NCBI RefSeq assembly: GCF_004358665.1
Contig: NZ_SMZR01000003.1
Location: forward strand, 62,001-126,000
Length of the DNA stretch: 64,000 nt
Direction: 5' to 3'
DNA from: Jeotgalibacillus sp. S-D1
GTDB lineage: Bacteria; Bacillota; Bacilli; Bacillales; Jeotgalibacillaceae
The translations under genes were made by a program, and so were the position numbers. The notes under the pieces were generated by a model. That model was not told the DNA's origin and made no database searches. It saw nothing but the letters and a program-made list of their open reading frames with translations. Positions 18,753-27,588 of the stretch are shown in pieces (the first letter of the stretch is position 1; each line of letters starts with the position of its first letter).

Positions 18753-20057
18753 ATGACTGATTTGCAAAAACAAAAACGTGCTACCAGAAATTTATTTTTC
18801 TTCACGGGCAGTGAATTCATTGGCACCATCGGAGCTCAAATTTATGCGTTTGGAATTGGTTTATTTGTATTAGCTTTAACAGGGTCTGCTGCCAGTTTTG
18901 CCATAACGATGCTTTGCTCCATGCTCCCAAGAATTTTGCTGTCTCCGATTGCCGGACACATTCTTGATCAAATGCCAAAAAAAATAATCGTCGTCACATC
19001 CCACGCACTAATGACTCTGACCATGGTCATTGCTCTTGTCTTCACTCTCTCGAACGGACTTTCTTTACCTGTAATCTATATTACTTCTGCATGCTTAGCC
19101 ATTTTTTCTACCTTTTCTGGTATTGGACTAACAGCTGCCATAGCTAATTTTGTTGATGAACCTAGAATTCAGCGAGCTGTATCACTGACTCAATCCTCCA
19201 CTTCCCTGTCAGCTATTTTAGGACCTGTGCTTGGCGGTGTCTTATTCGGTATCGTCTCGATTGAGGTTTTCCTCTTACTAAACGCTATTACATATGCCGC
19301 TGCTACCATTCTTGAAGCAAATATTCATTTTACTTTATATCATAAAGATGAACCATCAGAGCTTCCTCCGCCTGAAGACCGTTCCATGATCGGCAGTATT
19401 AAAGAAGGAATGCGTTATGTGAAAAATCACCCTGTTCTTTTTGCTGTAATGACTGTTGCCCTATGGGTTAACTTCTTTTTCATGGCGATGATTGTTGGAC
19501 TCCCCTTCATTGTTATTGAAGTATTGCAGGCATCATCCAAACAATTAGGATTGATTGAAGCGATGCTCGGCGTTGGCACGCTTCTTACATCCATCTACAT
19601 CTCCACTCGCCCGGATGTAAAAAAGCCAATTCGAACGGTCAAAAATGCCCTTTTCTTATTAGGAGTTATGTTTGGTTTAATGGCTGTTCCTTTACTATTC
19701 ACTATGCCAAACCTGGCCTTTGTTGGATTTTACATGACCATGGCGCTGACGATGGGTCTGCTGATCGTTCTAATTAATACGCCTATTTTGGTGATAATGC
19801 AGAAGACAACTCCTGAACGTTATCGCGGAAGGGTATTTGGTTTGCTGGAAATGCTTGCCTCGGGCATTTCACCTGCCGGAGTGATCTTATTTGGTATTTT
19901 GTACGATATAATATCACCGCAATTTATCATTTTGCCGTCGGCAGCACTTCTTATCCTTGTTACTCTTTATGGATTGCGCACCTCTCGTGTTCGTGACGAA
20001 GCGGTCAGAACAGATGAACCTCTGGTGCAGGAAAAAGCCGCAGGAGGTCTGTCGTAA
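18753..20057 (+). CDS. MFS efflux transporter
   Basis: A 434-residue major facilitator protein with about 12 membrane helices. The first loop between helices 2 and 3 carries the family motif in the form GHILDQMPKKII, and a central charged loop (YHKDEPSELPPPEDRS) divides two six-helix halves. The second-half motif RYRGRVFGLLEMLASG is typical of the macrolide-efflux/enterobactin-exporter-like branch, so drug or metabolite export is likely. GAGGGG precedes the ATG. It is divergently coupled to the HTH-TPR regulator, and a terminator follows at 20094. Substrate unknown. Confidence 0.85.
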   Translation: MTDLQKQKRATRNLFFFTGSEFIGTIGAQIYAFGIGLFVLALTGSAASFAITMLCSMLPRILLSPIAGHILDQMPKKIIVVTSHALMTLTMVIALVFTLSNGLSLPVIYITSACLAIFSTFSGIGLTAAIANFVDEPRIQRAVSLTQSSTSLSAILGPVLGGVLFGIVSIEVFLLLNAITYAAATILEANIHFTLYHKDEPSELPPPEDRSMIGSIKEGMRYVKNHPVLFAVMTVALWVNFFFMAMIVGLPFIVIEVLQASSKQLGLIEAMLGVGTLLTSIYISTRPDVKKPIRTVKNALFLLGVMFGLMAVPLLFTMPNLAFVGFYMTMALTMGLLIVLINTPILVIMQKTTPERYRGRVFGLLEMLASGISPAGVILFGILYDIISPQFIILPSAALLILVTLYGLRTSRVRDEAVRTDEPLVQEKAAGGLS

Positions 20058-20093
20058 CGGTTAGACCACGGGAAACGATTTACACCATAACTT

Positions 20094-20125
20094 GCTGCCG
20101 CTTAAACTGCCGGCAGCTTTTTTTG
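20094..20125 (+). terminator. Rho-independent terminator
   Basis: GCTGCCG and CGGCAGC form a stem with a ten-base loop, followed by seven T. It ends the MFS gene. Confidence 0.85.
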
Positions 20126-20240
20126 TTAATTTGTTTACCATTCAGTCAAGGTTGGGTAAATGAGGAGAAGAGTTTAGTTTAGGACGTTCTGACAATTAAC
20201 CTGTACCGTGTAAGCTTATTAGCAGAGGAGGAAATTCAAG

Positions 20241-21224
20241 ATGAAGGCGTTACTGCTGCAAGAAGCTGGAAAATGGAAAGAGATGAAGGTTGGAGAATTG
20301 GAGAAGCCAACGATTGAAAGTGATGAGGTATTGGTTCAAGTCAAAGCTGCCGGATTAAATCCGGTTGATTATAAAACTGGCAATGCGGGTCATCCTGACT
20401 GGACCTATCCTCATGTGTTGGGGCTGGATGTATCCGGTGTGGTGAAACAAGCTGGAGATGATGTCAGAGACCTGAAGCCAGGAGACAGAGTAGTTTATTT
20501 AAGTGATATGTCAAAAAAGGGCGGATTTGCTGAATACGCTGCTGTGAAATCCCATACTGTTTCCAAGCTGCCCGAATCTGTTTCATTTGAAGACGCTGCT
20601 GCACTTCCTGTAGCTGCTTATACAGCCTATCAAGCCCTGTTCTTCAAACTGCATATACAAAAAGAAAAATCAATTCTAATTCATGCAGGAGCAGGCGGAG
20701 TTGGCGGTTTTGCTATTCAGCTCGCTAACTATGCCGGTTTAAAGGTCATAACCACGGCATCCGAGAAAAATCACAGCCATGTTAAGCAGCTGGGTGCAGA
20801 CTATGCGATTGATTATAAGAATGAAGATTTTGTGCAAAAAACAAAAGAAATTACGGATGGCCTTGGAGTGGATTATGTTCTTGATACGGTTGGCCGGGAC
20901 AATGCGACAAAATCCCTGGAAGCATTAGCGTTTAATGGACAAATCGCATTTATTGCCGGACAGCCTGAAATGAATGACTCGATTTCGTTTGCCCACCCCA
21001 TCTCATTTCATCACGTTGCGCTGGGCAGTGTGTATCAGTCCGGAAATAGTACTGAAGAAAGAACACTCAAGCATATTGGTGATCATCTGGTGGAGCTTTT
21101 AGCAGATAAAAAAATCACCTCACTTGTTGAACGAATCATATCCATGGAAGAAATACCTGAAGGCCTGGAAGCCCTCGAAACCCGTGGAGTAAAAGGTAAA
21201 ATTGTTGCCAGAATAGACGAATAG
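20241..21224 (+). CDS. Zinc-independent quinone oxidoreductase-type (MDR) alcohol dehydrogenase
   Basis: A 327-residue medium-chain dehydrogenase/reductase. The N-terminal GroES-like domain includes LNPVDYKTGNAG and VLGLDVSGVV. The Rossmann domain has HAGAGGVGGFAIQLA near residue 150. There are no Cys/His clusters for catalytic or structural zinc, so it belongs to the quinone oxidoreductase group and probably uses NADPH to reduce a quinone or enone. AGAGGAGG precedes the ATG. It is monocistronic with its own terminator. The physiological substrate cannot be read from sequence. Confidence 0.85.
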   Translation: MKALLLQEAGKWKEMKVGELEKPTIESDEVLVQVKAAGLNPVDYKTGNAGHPDWTYPHVLGLDVSGVVKQAGDDVRDLKPGDRVVYLSDMSKKGGFAEYAAVKSHTVSKLPESVSFEDAAALPVAAYTAYQALFFKLHIQKEKSILIHAGAGGVGGFAIQLANYAGLKVITTASEKNHSHVKQLGADYAIDYKNEDFVQKTKEITDGLGVDYVLDTVGRDNATKSLEALAFNGQIAFIAGQPEMNDSISFAHPISFHHVALGSVYQSGNSTEERTLKHIGDHLVELLADKKITSLVERIISMEEIPEGLEALETRGVKGKIVARIDE

Positions 21225-21231
21225 CTACACT

Positions 21232-21270
21232 GAAAACCTGCCTGGAGAAGTATGTCCGGCAGGTTTTTCA
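21232..21270 (+). terminator. Rho-independent terminator
   Basis: AAAACCTGCC and GGCAGGTTTTT pair around a 15-base loop, directly after the MDR dehydrogenase stop codon. Confidence 0.8.
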
Positions 21271-21411
21271 TCAGATATTTCAAGTAAAATAGATTATTTT
21301 CGACAATTATTTCCCGGGTGATAATCCTTTCCCGTTTATCCTACCTTTTAATAAGCAATACATTCTTTTTCCTGTTTGTGGTAATCTGTTCCTGAGGAAG
21401 GGTTGGTTCTA

Positions 21412-21678
21412 ATGAAAAAGGAATATGCGATTGTCATTCTTTTAATGGGGTTTTTGGGTAACTTGGGCGGGCTGTTTTATCAGCAAATGTTTCACTTACT
21501 TGATGGGGAGCTCCACTGGATTATTACGGTAAGTCTCTTCATTGGAGGGCTAATGCTGCTTAACCTGGTGATTGAGAAAATCATTCCCCTATCTGATTAT
21601 CCCTATACCCACCCTCTTCGACTGGTCAGCTATTTAGTTTTTATTGTATTTGTATTCCTTGCCGTTTCGATTAACTAA
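21412..21678 (+). CDS. Small membrane protein of unknown function
   Basis: An 88-residue protein with three predicted membrane helices: about 5-24 (AIVILLMGFLGNLGGLFY), 34-56 (WIITVSLFIGGLMLLNLVIE) and 67-86. The ATG at 21412 follows GAGGAAGGG. An upstream in-frame TTG would start inside that ribosome binding site. The family is not recognised. It precedes the broken HAD phosphatase gene by 21 bases on the same strand and may be co-transcribed with it. Confidence 0.6.
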   Translation: MKKEYAIVILLMGFLGNLGGLFYQQMFHLLDGELHWIITVSLFIGGLMLLNLVIEKIIPLSDYPYTHPLRLVSYLVFIVFVFLAVSIN

Positions 21679-21699
21679 TGGATTTGAAGGAGGAACAAA

Positions 21700-22376
21700 A
21701 TGATTAAAGCAGTTTTGTTTGACCTTGATGGCACCGTACTGGACCGTGAGGCTTCTGTCGACTTATTTCTGGAAAGACAGTACGAAAGGCTCTATCCCTG
21801 GCTTAAAAAAATCGAGAAACCAGATTTTATTAAACGATTTAATGAGCTTGAAAACAGAGGATATGTTTGGAAGGAGCATGTATATGCCCAGCTGATCAGT
21901 GAGTTTAATTTGACAAGCTGCACCGCAGATATGCTGGTTGATGACTACACAGACCACTTTCAGGAAAGCTGTATTCCTTTTGAAGGGCTGCACAGCACCC
22001 TGCAAGCCCTCAGGTCAAGCGGCTACAAGCTTGGCATCATAACCAATGGACTGGAAATTGTCCAGTCCCGTTCTATTAAAGGATTGGGAATAGAACTGTT
22101 TTTGACGAAATATTGATTTCAGTAAAAGAAGGCTGCGCTAAGCCGGAAGCAGAAATTTTCAACCGGGCATTACACAGACTTGGCGTTTCTGCTGATGAGG
22201 CTGTATTTGTAGGTGACCATGCGGAAAACGATATGATTGCTGCAAATAACGTCGGCATGAAAACCGTGTGGAAAAAACACCAGTACAGTACTGATGTTCA
22301 GGCGGACGCTGAAATAGACAAATTAGAGGAAATCATTCCGCTTGTTGAACAATGGGATAAAACTGTAATAGGATAA
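21700..22376 (+). pseudogene. HAD-family phosphatase, frameshifted
   Basis: Two pieces of one HAD hydrolase lie in adjacent frames. The first (21700-22116) has motif I DLDGT and motif II ITNG; the second has motif III (KPEAEIF, catalytic Lys) and motif IV GDHAENDM. In the first frame the reading ends LFLTKY-stop; moved by one base it would read LFFDEILISVKEG, as in intact homologues. The break is at a run of five T (22099-22103), where six T would restore the frame. The intact product would have about 225 residues. It may be a real mutation, slippage-dependent expression or a sequencing error. A ribosome binding site AAGGAGG precedes the start. Confidence 0.85.
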
Positions 22377-22489
22377 TCTTCTTTTTTTGATAGACTGGCA
22401 AACACGCATCGCCGCCGCGGCTCACTCCAGTTCCAGCATTTTCGTCCCTGGTGTGAGCTGCCGCGAACTAAATTGTCAGCTTTTTACGT

Positions 22490-23506
22490 TCACAATTCTT
22501 TTTCAAGTGCTTTTACGAGTGGGTAAGCACCAGACTCTTTGTTTGAAGTAACCACTATTTTTATTCCTGTATCAGGATAATAACCAGAATGAAAACATAC
22601 ACCAGGATCATACCCCATGACATGGTATTTGTAGACCGTCTGATTTTTATTTTCCAGCCAGATGCCATAACCATAGTGTTTTTCATCTCCTGCAGTTGCA
22701 TGCGGATGCAGCAGTGTTTTGGTGGTTTCTTCGCTAATCAGCTTAAAACTTACTAAAGCTTCCCATAGTTTTGCCATATCTTCGGCAGCAATAAACGCAC
22801 CACCATCTGCTCCCCCTACCTTTGGAATTGAATAGATATTTGTTCTCCAGGTGCCGTCTTTTTCATCTATATAACCCGTCGCTGTGTTTTCAGGAAGCTG
22901 ATCTAATGAAAAATACCCGGAACGGTCCATCTTGCTTGCATGCAAAATATTACGCTCCACATAATCTGTGAATCTTTCACCAGATAATTGTTCTACAAGC
23001 AAGCCTAATAGTATATAACCCGCGTTATTATAATAAAATTTTTCTCCTGCTTGAAACATCATCTTTTTTTGCTGAAACAGCGGAAGAAAATCGTGCAATC
23101 GTTTCATATGATACATCGGAAGCTTGACCCAAAGCTCTTCAAAATCATCCATGACCTCTTCATCGAAATAATCAGGTATCCCTGACGTATGAGTTAATAA
23201 ATGATGAATGGTGATACAGGGATCGAAATAGGGGAATGCAATCGGTAAACAATCCTTTAATTTGGTTTGAAAAGTTACTTGTCCTTTCTCGACCAGCTGC
23301 GAAACGGCAATCGCCGTCCACAGCTTACAACCTGAAGCAATGCCAAAACGAGTCATGCTGTTATTGGGGAGTTGATCAGACCGGTTCGCGTATCCATATG
23401 ATTCATTAACGACTGCTTCAGTGCCCTGCTTTGCGTAAATGACACCTGAAAAATCGACTTCTCTGCTTACCTTATCAAGTTTTTCAATCAATCTATTTGT
23501 ATTCAT
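22490..23506 (-). CDS. Serine hydrolase, beta-lactamase/PBP4 family (class C fold)
   Basis: A 338-residue protein of the beta-lactamase/transpeptidase-like serine hydrolases. It has the S-x-x-K active site as SGCK (GIASGCKLWTA) near residue 58 and the Y-x-N motif as YNNAGY near 160. A GGADGG/GYGIW pattern follows in the C-terminal half. There is no signal peptide, so it is probably cytoplasmic and an esterase or peptidase rather than a resistance enzyme. AAAAGGAG precedes the ATG. Downstream, 22413-22467 can fold into a long imperfect GC-rich hairpin without a T run. Confidence 0.8.
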   Translation of the reverse strand: MNTNRLIEKLDKVSREVDFSGVIYAKQGTEAVVNESYGYANRSDQLPNNSMTRFGIASGCKLWTAIAVSQLVEKGQVTFQTKLKDCLPIAFPYFDPCITIHHLLTHTSGIPDYFDEEVMDDFEELWVKLPMYHMKRLHDFLPLFQQKKMMFQAGEKFYYNNAGYILLGLLVEQLSGERFTDYVERNILHASKMDRSGYFSLDQLPENTATGYIDEKDGTWRTNIYSIPKVGGADGGAFIAAEDMAKLWEALVSFKLISEETTKTLLHPHATAGDEKHYGYGIWLENKNQTVYKYHVMGYDPGVCFHSGYYPDTGIKIVVTSNKESGAYPLVKALEKEL

Positions 23507-23696
23507 TGCTTAAATCTCCTTTTTTCCTTTTTTCCTTTTTCCATCTATTCTTCAAATCTTCCCTGTTATCCTGTTTAATGTTTAAAACAATTATTAACAT
23601 GGAAGGATATTCGATTCCCCCTACCGAATTCTTTAATAAGAACAAAGGGGAATCACAATGAAAAAATAAAAACGACTTAACGTTAGGGGGAGGAAT

Positions 23697-24224
23697 ATGG
23701 CACTGCCAAAAGTAGTATTGTATATCGCAATGAGCCTGGACGGTTATATCGCATCAGAAGATGGGTCTGTGGAGTGGCTTCATGATGTGGAAGGTGACGG
23801 TTACGATAATGGCTATGAAGCATTTTACAATCAAATTGGCGCCGTGGTGATGGGCAGAAAAACGTATGATATTGTGGTTTCCTTTAAAGGGGATTTTCCT
23901 TACGCGGACAAGCCCTGCTATGTTGTGACCAGATCTTCTCAGCTTGAAGACGAGTATGCTTCTTTTTGGAACGGGCCCGTTGAGGAGCTGATTCATGGGC
24001 TGAAAAAGGCATCAGATGGTGATATCTGGTTGGTGGGAGGAGGACAGCTCGTTAAAGAATTTCTTCACCACAAGCTGATCAATCGAATTGAGCTGGCGAT
24101 TATCCCCAAGATCCTTGGCAGTGGAATTCCCCTCTTTCCAAATGGGTCATTCCCTTCTGATTTTCGGCTGACTGAGGTTGAAAAAATGAATCAAATTGCT
24201 TTTTTGCGTTATTCTACAAACTAA
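23697..24224 (+). CDS. Dihydrofolate reductase-like (RibD C-terminal family) protein
   Basis: A 175-residue protein of the RibD C-terminal/DHFR-like family (YwjB/YyaP type). The N-terminal VVLYIAMSLDGYIA strand-helix, VVMGRKTYD and DIWLVGGGQLVKEFL motifs are diagnostic of the NADPH-binding fold. Family members are reductases of mostly unknown substrate, and this is probably not the main DHFR. A strong GGGGGAGG precedes the ATG. Twelve bases before it a three-codon minigene ends. It is followed closely by the VOC gene on the same strand, so the two probably form an operon. Confidence 0.82.
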   Translation: MALPKVVLYIAMSLDGYIASEDGSVEWLHDVEGDGYDNGYEAFYNQIGAVVMGRKTYDIVVSFKGDFPYADKPCYVVTRSSQLEDEYASFWNGPVEELIHGLKKASDGDIWLVGGGQLVKEFLHHKLINRIELAIIPKILGSGIPLFPNGSFPSDFRLTEVEKMNQIAFLRYSTN

Positions 24225-24245
24225 AATAAAAAAGGAGTGAGCGAT

Positions 24246-24623
24246 GTGTCAAATTCACCTGTCCAGGCAGTCGGTCAGATTGGAGTTCCAGTACGAAACT
24301 TAAAGAGAGCTAATCAATTTTATCGCGATCGCCTGGGGTTAAAATTCCTTTTTGAAACCGATACGATGAGTTTTTTTGATTGTGAAGGGGTCCGGCTGTT
24401 TTTGAGTCTGCCAGAAAAAGAGAAATTTGCCCGAGCAAGCTCTGTTATTTATTTTACAGTAGGAGATATTCATCAAACCTATAAGAAATGGCATGCTGAC
24501 GGGGTCGAATTTATAGGTGAACCCCACCGCATTAATAAATCGGGGAATACGGAAACATGGATGGCATTTTTCAAGGATCCTGAAGAAAATACATTGGCTA
24601 TTATGAGTGAGCTTGCTGTCTAG
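24246..24623 (+). CDS. VOC-family (glyoxalase/dioxygenase fold) protein
   Basis: A 125-residue single-domain vicinal oxygen chelate protein. It begins QIGVPVRNLKRANQFYRDRL, the first beta-alpha-beta module, and closes with ETWMAFFKDPEENTLAIMSE, where the final Glu is a usual metal ligand. His near the start of the canonical module is replaced by Gln (AVGQIGVPV), so metal binding may be altered. GTG at 24246 is chosen because AAAGGAG is then eight bases away; the GTG at 24237 would overlap it. It follows the DHFR-like gene by 21 bases. Function unknown. Confidence 0.78.
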   Translation: MSNSPVQAVGQIGVPVRNLKRANQFYRDRLGLKFLFETDTMSFFDCEGVRLFLSLPEKEKFARASSVIYFTVGDIHQTYKKWHADGVEFIGEPHRINKSGNTETWMAFFKDPEENTLAIMSELAV

Positions 24624-24630
24624 CAATATA

Positions 24631-24667
24631 AAAAAGCGATTGTTATATTGCAACAATCGCTTTTTGT
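24631..24667. terminator. Bidirectional terminator
   Basis: AAAAAGCGATTGTT and AACAATCGCTTTTT form a perfect 14-base stem with a seven-base loop between the convergent VOC and FAD-oxidoreductase genes. Confidence 0.88.
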
Positions 24668-24675
24668 TTGAAATT

Positions 24676-25878
24676 TTATCGATCTAAGCGCACAATCTCA
24701 GATCCATCTGCTTCTTCTCCCTGAATAAGACCAGCGAGCAGCTTCGCTCCAACCTTACTTGAGACAGTTCCGTTCCCTCCGAAACCAAGGCAGTAGTACA
24801 CATCTTTTTTATCAGGATGCTCCCCGATAAAAGGAAGACCATCATTTGATTCTCCAAAGCAGGCTGCCCACGCATGGGACACTTCAAGATCCTCCAAAGA
24901 GAAATGTTTTTTAATATGATTCAATAATCGTTCACCGCGCTCTTTAATGAACGCCTCATCAACCGGCGTTTCCATTTTGTCTTCATCCAGCCCACCGGCA
25001 ACAATCCGTCCATCCACTGTCGTTCTCATATAAAAATATGGGCGTTTTGTTTCCCAGATTAATGCCTGGTATGTCCAATCAGCGAGTTCATTTATTGGAT
25101 TGGTAGCGATCGCGTAGGTACGATTTATTTCTGCACCTAATTTTTCTGCAAACGGAACGGTTTCGTAGCCTGTTGAATAAATTACTTTTTTCGCCCGAAT
25201 AACCCCTTTTTCAGATTTAAACAGGTGATACTCCTCTTCTCTTCCAGCATCCTGTACCGCTGTGTTTTCATAAACTTCCACATTGCGTATGTTTGCTGTT
25301 TCAATCAGCGCATGGGTTAATAAGTAGGGATTTACTTCTGCATCCCCATGAGTCATGATGGCCGCCGGCTTTTCAAAGCCAAAAACTTCGCTGATTTTTT
25401 CTTTATCATAATATTCTACTTCGAAGCCATGCTTATAGAGAGCATCGTATTCTTTCTTTATTTTCGCTGCATCATTTTCATCACTTGCATAATACAGGCT
25501 CGGTCTGCGGATGAAATCTACCGGATGAGCTAAGGTACCGGTGACCTGCTGAAGTTCCTCAATCGCTTCTAAACATAATTTGTAAAACTGAACGGCTTTG
25601 TCTTCTCCAATTTCTTCAATGAATTCATGAAGCATTTTATCGTTTGAATATTGAAGTAATCCTGTGTTGGCAGAGGAGCTTCCACTTCCAATCGAGTTTT
25701 TTTCGACGAGAACTGTTTTTAAAGAGGTGTGTGAAAATTCCTCAGCACATAATGCTCCTGCCATACCGCCGCCTATAATTAACACGTCGCATGTGATTGT
25801 TTCCTCAAGCGCCGGATAGGTTTTTTTTTCATCTGTTTTTGTTTCAGGCCAATAAAGGCTCCCGCTGTGCAATCTCAT
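24676..25878 (-). CDS. FAD-dependent amino-acid/amine oxidoreductase (DAO family)
   Basis: A 400-residue flavoprotein of the D-amino-acid oxidase family. The dinucleotide-binding motif VLIIGGGMAGALCAEE is near residue 32. An SGSSSANTGLLQY segment, a conserved C-terminal CLGFGGNGTVSSKVGAKLLA and the SHAWAACFGESNDGLPFIG motif are as in YurR/gamma-glutamylputrescine-oxidase relatives. It would oxidise an amine or secondary amino acid with oxygen or another acceptor; the substrate is open. AAGGAGG is upstream of the ATG. It is monocistronic and convergent with the VOC gene. Confidence 0.83.
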   Translation of the reverse strand: MRLHSGSLYWPETKTDEKKTYPALEETITCDVLIIGGGMAGALCAEEFSHTSLKTVLVEKNSIGSGSSSANTGLLQYSNDKMLHEFIEEIGEDKAVQFYKLCLEAIEELQQVTGTLAHPVDFIRRPSLYYASDENDAAKIKKEYDALYKHGFEVEYYDKEKISEVFGFEKPAAIMTHGDAEVNPYLLTHALIETANIRNVEVYENTAVQDAGREEEYHLFKSEKGVIRAKKVIYSTGYETVPFAEKLGAEINRTYAIATNPINELADWTYQALIWETKRPYFYMRTTVDGRIVAGGLDEDKMETPVDEAFIKERGERLLNHIKKHFSLEDLEVSHAWAACFGESNDGLPFIGEHPDKKDVYYCLGFGGNGTVSSKVGAKLLAGLIQGEEADGSEIVRLDR

Positions 25879-26307
25879 TTCCTTTTTTCCTCCTTAAATA
25901 ACTGCCTTCTGCCTATTCCCTTTTTGACAGGATAAATGCCTGCCTTAAAGGATTTAATTCAATTTATTTAATCCGCTTTATGTACGGAGCCTGTTATTTG
26001 CCTATCGTGTTGGATAAGGAAGATCTTCAAAGGTCTTCCCCCTTTTATATTACTCCATTAATGGAATTTTTGCTTTAAAATCCATTTGACAAAATCATCT
26101 ATAAAATCTATTTGCATCAGGAATTAGCCGGGCTTGGACAGAACGGATAAAGTCTACGAAGGAGTATACATGGATTGGCGTCTGATTAAAACTAATTGAT
26201 TTGCCTAAGCATTAAATTTTATAGGAGGAATCAAACTTGCTACACTGGAAAAGATTTAACAGGATTTACTCAAATGCCCTTAGATCTGTGTTAAGCATCA
26301 AACCATT
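25879..26307 (+). other. 429-base region before the luciferase-like gene
   Basis: It holds a weak hairpin with four T (26018-26047, GGAAGA/TCTTCC), a TTGACA near 26088 without a convincing -10 box, and two short reading frames with good ribosome binding sites (annotated separately). No riboswitch class was recognised. Confidence 0.4.
26170..26199 (+). CDS. Candidate leader peptide 1 (9 residues)
   Basis: ATG preceded by GAAGGAG at five bases encodes MDWRLIKTN and a stop. It may be a translated leader in the 5' region of the luciferase-like gene. Evidence is the ribosome binding site only. Confidence 0.25.
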   Translation: MDWRLIKTN

Positions 26308-26311
26308 ATGA
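26237..26311 (+). CDS. Candidate leader peptide 2 (24 residues), overlapping the next gene
   Basis: A TTG seven bases after AGGAGG opens a 24-codon frame ([16 protein letters not shown], then SVLSIKPL) whose TGA overlaps the ATG at 26308 as ATGA. This layout would couple its translation to the luciferase-like gene, which has only a weak site of its own. The peptide is basic. It is a prediction from signals alone. Confidence 0.35.
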   Translation: MLHWKRFNRIYSNALRSVLSIKPL

Positions 26312-27354
26312 AAGAAGTTGATTATATGAACCATAAAGCAAAAAAGCTAAGTGATATTCGTTTTTCTGTATTAGATCTGGCTCCTATTATCGCTGGCTCA
26401 ACAGCAGCCGACGCTTTTAGAAATACATTGTCTTTAGCCCAGCATGTGGAAAGATTGGGTTATACACGCTTTTGGCTGGCAGAGCATCATAATATGCCAT
26501 TTATCGCAAGCTCTGCTACCTCAGTCGTTATTGGCCATGTAGCAGCCGGAACAAAGAAAATCCGGGTGGGATCAGGCGGGATTATGCTTCCCAATCATTC
26601 CCCTTTAGTTATAGCAGAGCATTTCGGCACACTTGAATCTTTATTTCCAGGGAGAATCGACCTTGGACTTGGCCGCGCTCCCGGAACAGACCAGAGAACC
26701 GCTCAGGCCTTGCGCCGAAATAATAATAATAATAATGGGCAGGATTTCCCTCAGCAATTAAATGAGCTGCGGACGTATTTTGACCCTTCACTATCCGATT
26801 CAAAGCCGGCAGTACGTGCAGTTCCAGGAGAAGGGCTGAATATTCCGATATGGCTGCTGGGCTCAAGCGGCTTTAGTGCACAATTAGCTGGACAATTGGG
26901 GCTTCCGTTCTCATTTGCCAGTCACTTTTCGCCTGACAACACCCTGCCTGCACTTGATTTATACCGGAGATCATTCAAGCCTTCCAATACACTTGAAGAG
27001 CCATACGCAATGGTTGGGGTGAATGTGATTGCAGCTGAAACAGATGAGGAAGCTGAACGGTTAGCCACCACGCTGCAGCAGCAATTCCTGAACTTAATCC
27101 GAAATACCGAATCCCCTCTGCCACCTCCAGTCGATAATATGGATGATATTTGGTCTGAGTATGAAAAAGCGGCACTGGAGCAGCAGCTGGGCTCCTCCAT
27201 TATCGGAAGCAAGGAAACGGTAAAAGCTAAGCTCCAGGCATTTCTTGACGACACTCAGGCCGATGAAATGATGATTATCTCTCAAATTTATGATCATCAG
27301 AAACGCCTGCGTTCTTTTGAAATTGTTGCGGAAATTGTAGAAGAAAGTAAATAA
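26308..27354 (+). CDS. Luciferase-like (LLM class) flavin monooxygenase
   Basis: A 348-residue FMN-dependent LLM-class enzyme. The barrel motifs are [21 protein letters not shown] with the conserved His pair, [14 protein letters not shown] and [17 protein letters not shown]. The full-length start at 26308 overlaps a leader frame by ATGA; the ATG at 26326 is an alternative with a weak AAAGAAG. A run of six Asn codons (26720-26737) interrupts a loop where relatives have mixed residues. It would oxidise an organic substrate with reduced flavin; the substrate is unknown. It is monocistronic, followed by a repeat. Confidence 0.87.
   Translation: MKEVDYMNHKAKKLSDIRFSVLDLAPIIAGSTAADAFRNTLSLAQHVERLGYTRFWLAEHHNMPFIASSATSVVIGHVAAGTKKIRVGSGGIMLPNHSPLVIAEHFGTLESLFPGRIDLGLGRAPGTDQRTAQALRRNNNNNNGQDFPQQLNELRTYFDPSLSDSKPAVRAVPGEGLNIPIWLLGSSGFSAQLAGQLGLPFSFASHFSPDNTLPALDLYRRSFKPSNTLEEPYAMVGVNVIAAETDEEAERLATTLQQQFLNLIRNTESPLPPPVDNMDDIWSEYEKAALEQQLGSSIIGSKETVKAKLQAFLDDTQADEMMIISQIYDHQKRLRSFEIVAEIVEESK
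26720..26737 (+). repeat. (AAT)n trinucleotide tract within the coding region
   Basis: Six tandem AAT units encode a run of Asn after ALRR in the LLM-class enzyme. The frame is kept at any copy number, so length variation would only alter a loop. Confidence 0.8.
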
Positions 27355-27363
27355 AAGCTAAAC

Positions 27364-27586
27364 CAGGCTGGGACAAATGTTGTCGCAGCCTAGTTTAGCC
27401 GGCTCACTGCGCTTCAGGCGGACGCTTTCCGCAGGGACGGCGCTGAGCCTCCTCAGGCTTCGCCTTGCGGGGTCTCAGCTTGCCGTCAAATCCTGCAGGA
27501 GTCGCCACCTTCCGCTCCGTTCACCTCATATTTGCAATTAAAAAAGACTCAATTCGCATGACTTTTGGAGTTATGACCCTACCTCT
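27364..27586 (-). repeat. MITE-like repeat, subfamily 1, copy 4
   Basis: It starts with AGGCTGGGACAAATG and ends with GTTATGACCCTACCTC. The core (27396-27529) matches the copies at 8722 and 16855 almost base for base. It fills the gap between the LLM gene and the 3' end of the DUF1761 gene. Confidence 0.78.
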
Positions 27587-27588
27587 TT

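Noticed and set aside
22413-22467. Long GC-rich imperfect hairpin after the serine hydrolase gene as a terminator
   Set aside because: No T run follows on either strand; may be structure but not an intrinsic terminator.
23628-23643. ATTCT-N6-AGAAC, similar to the SinR-type dyads
   Set aside because: Only one degenerate copy, in an AT-rich region away from the lasso and eps genes.
23658-23669. Three-codon minigene (ATG AAA AAA TAA) after AAAGGGGAA, before the DHFR-like gene
   Set aside because: Too short to be judged; likely chance in AT-rich sequence.
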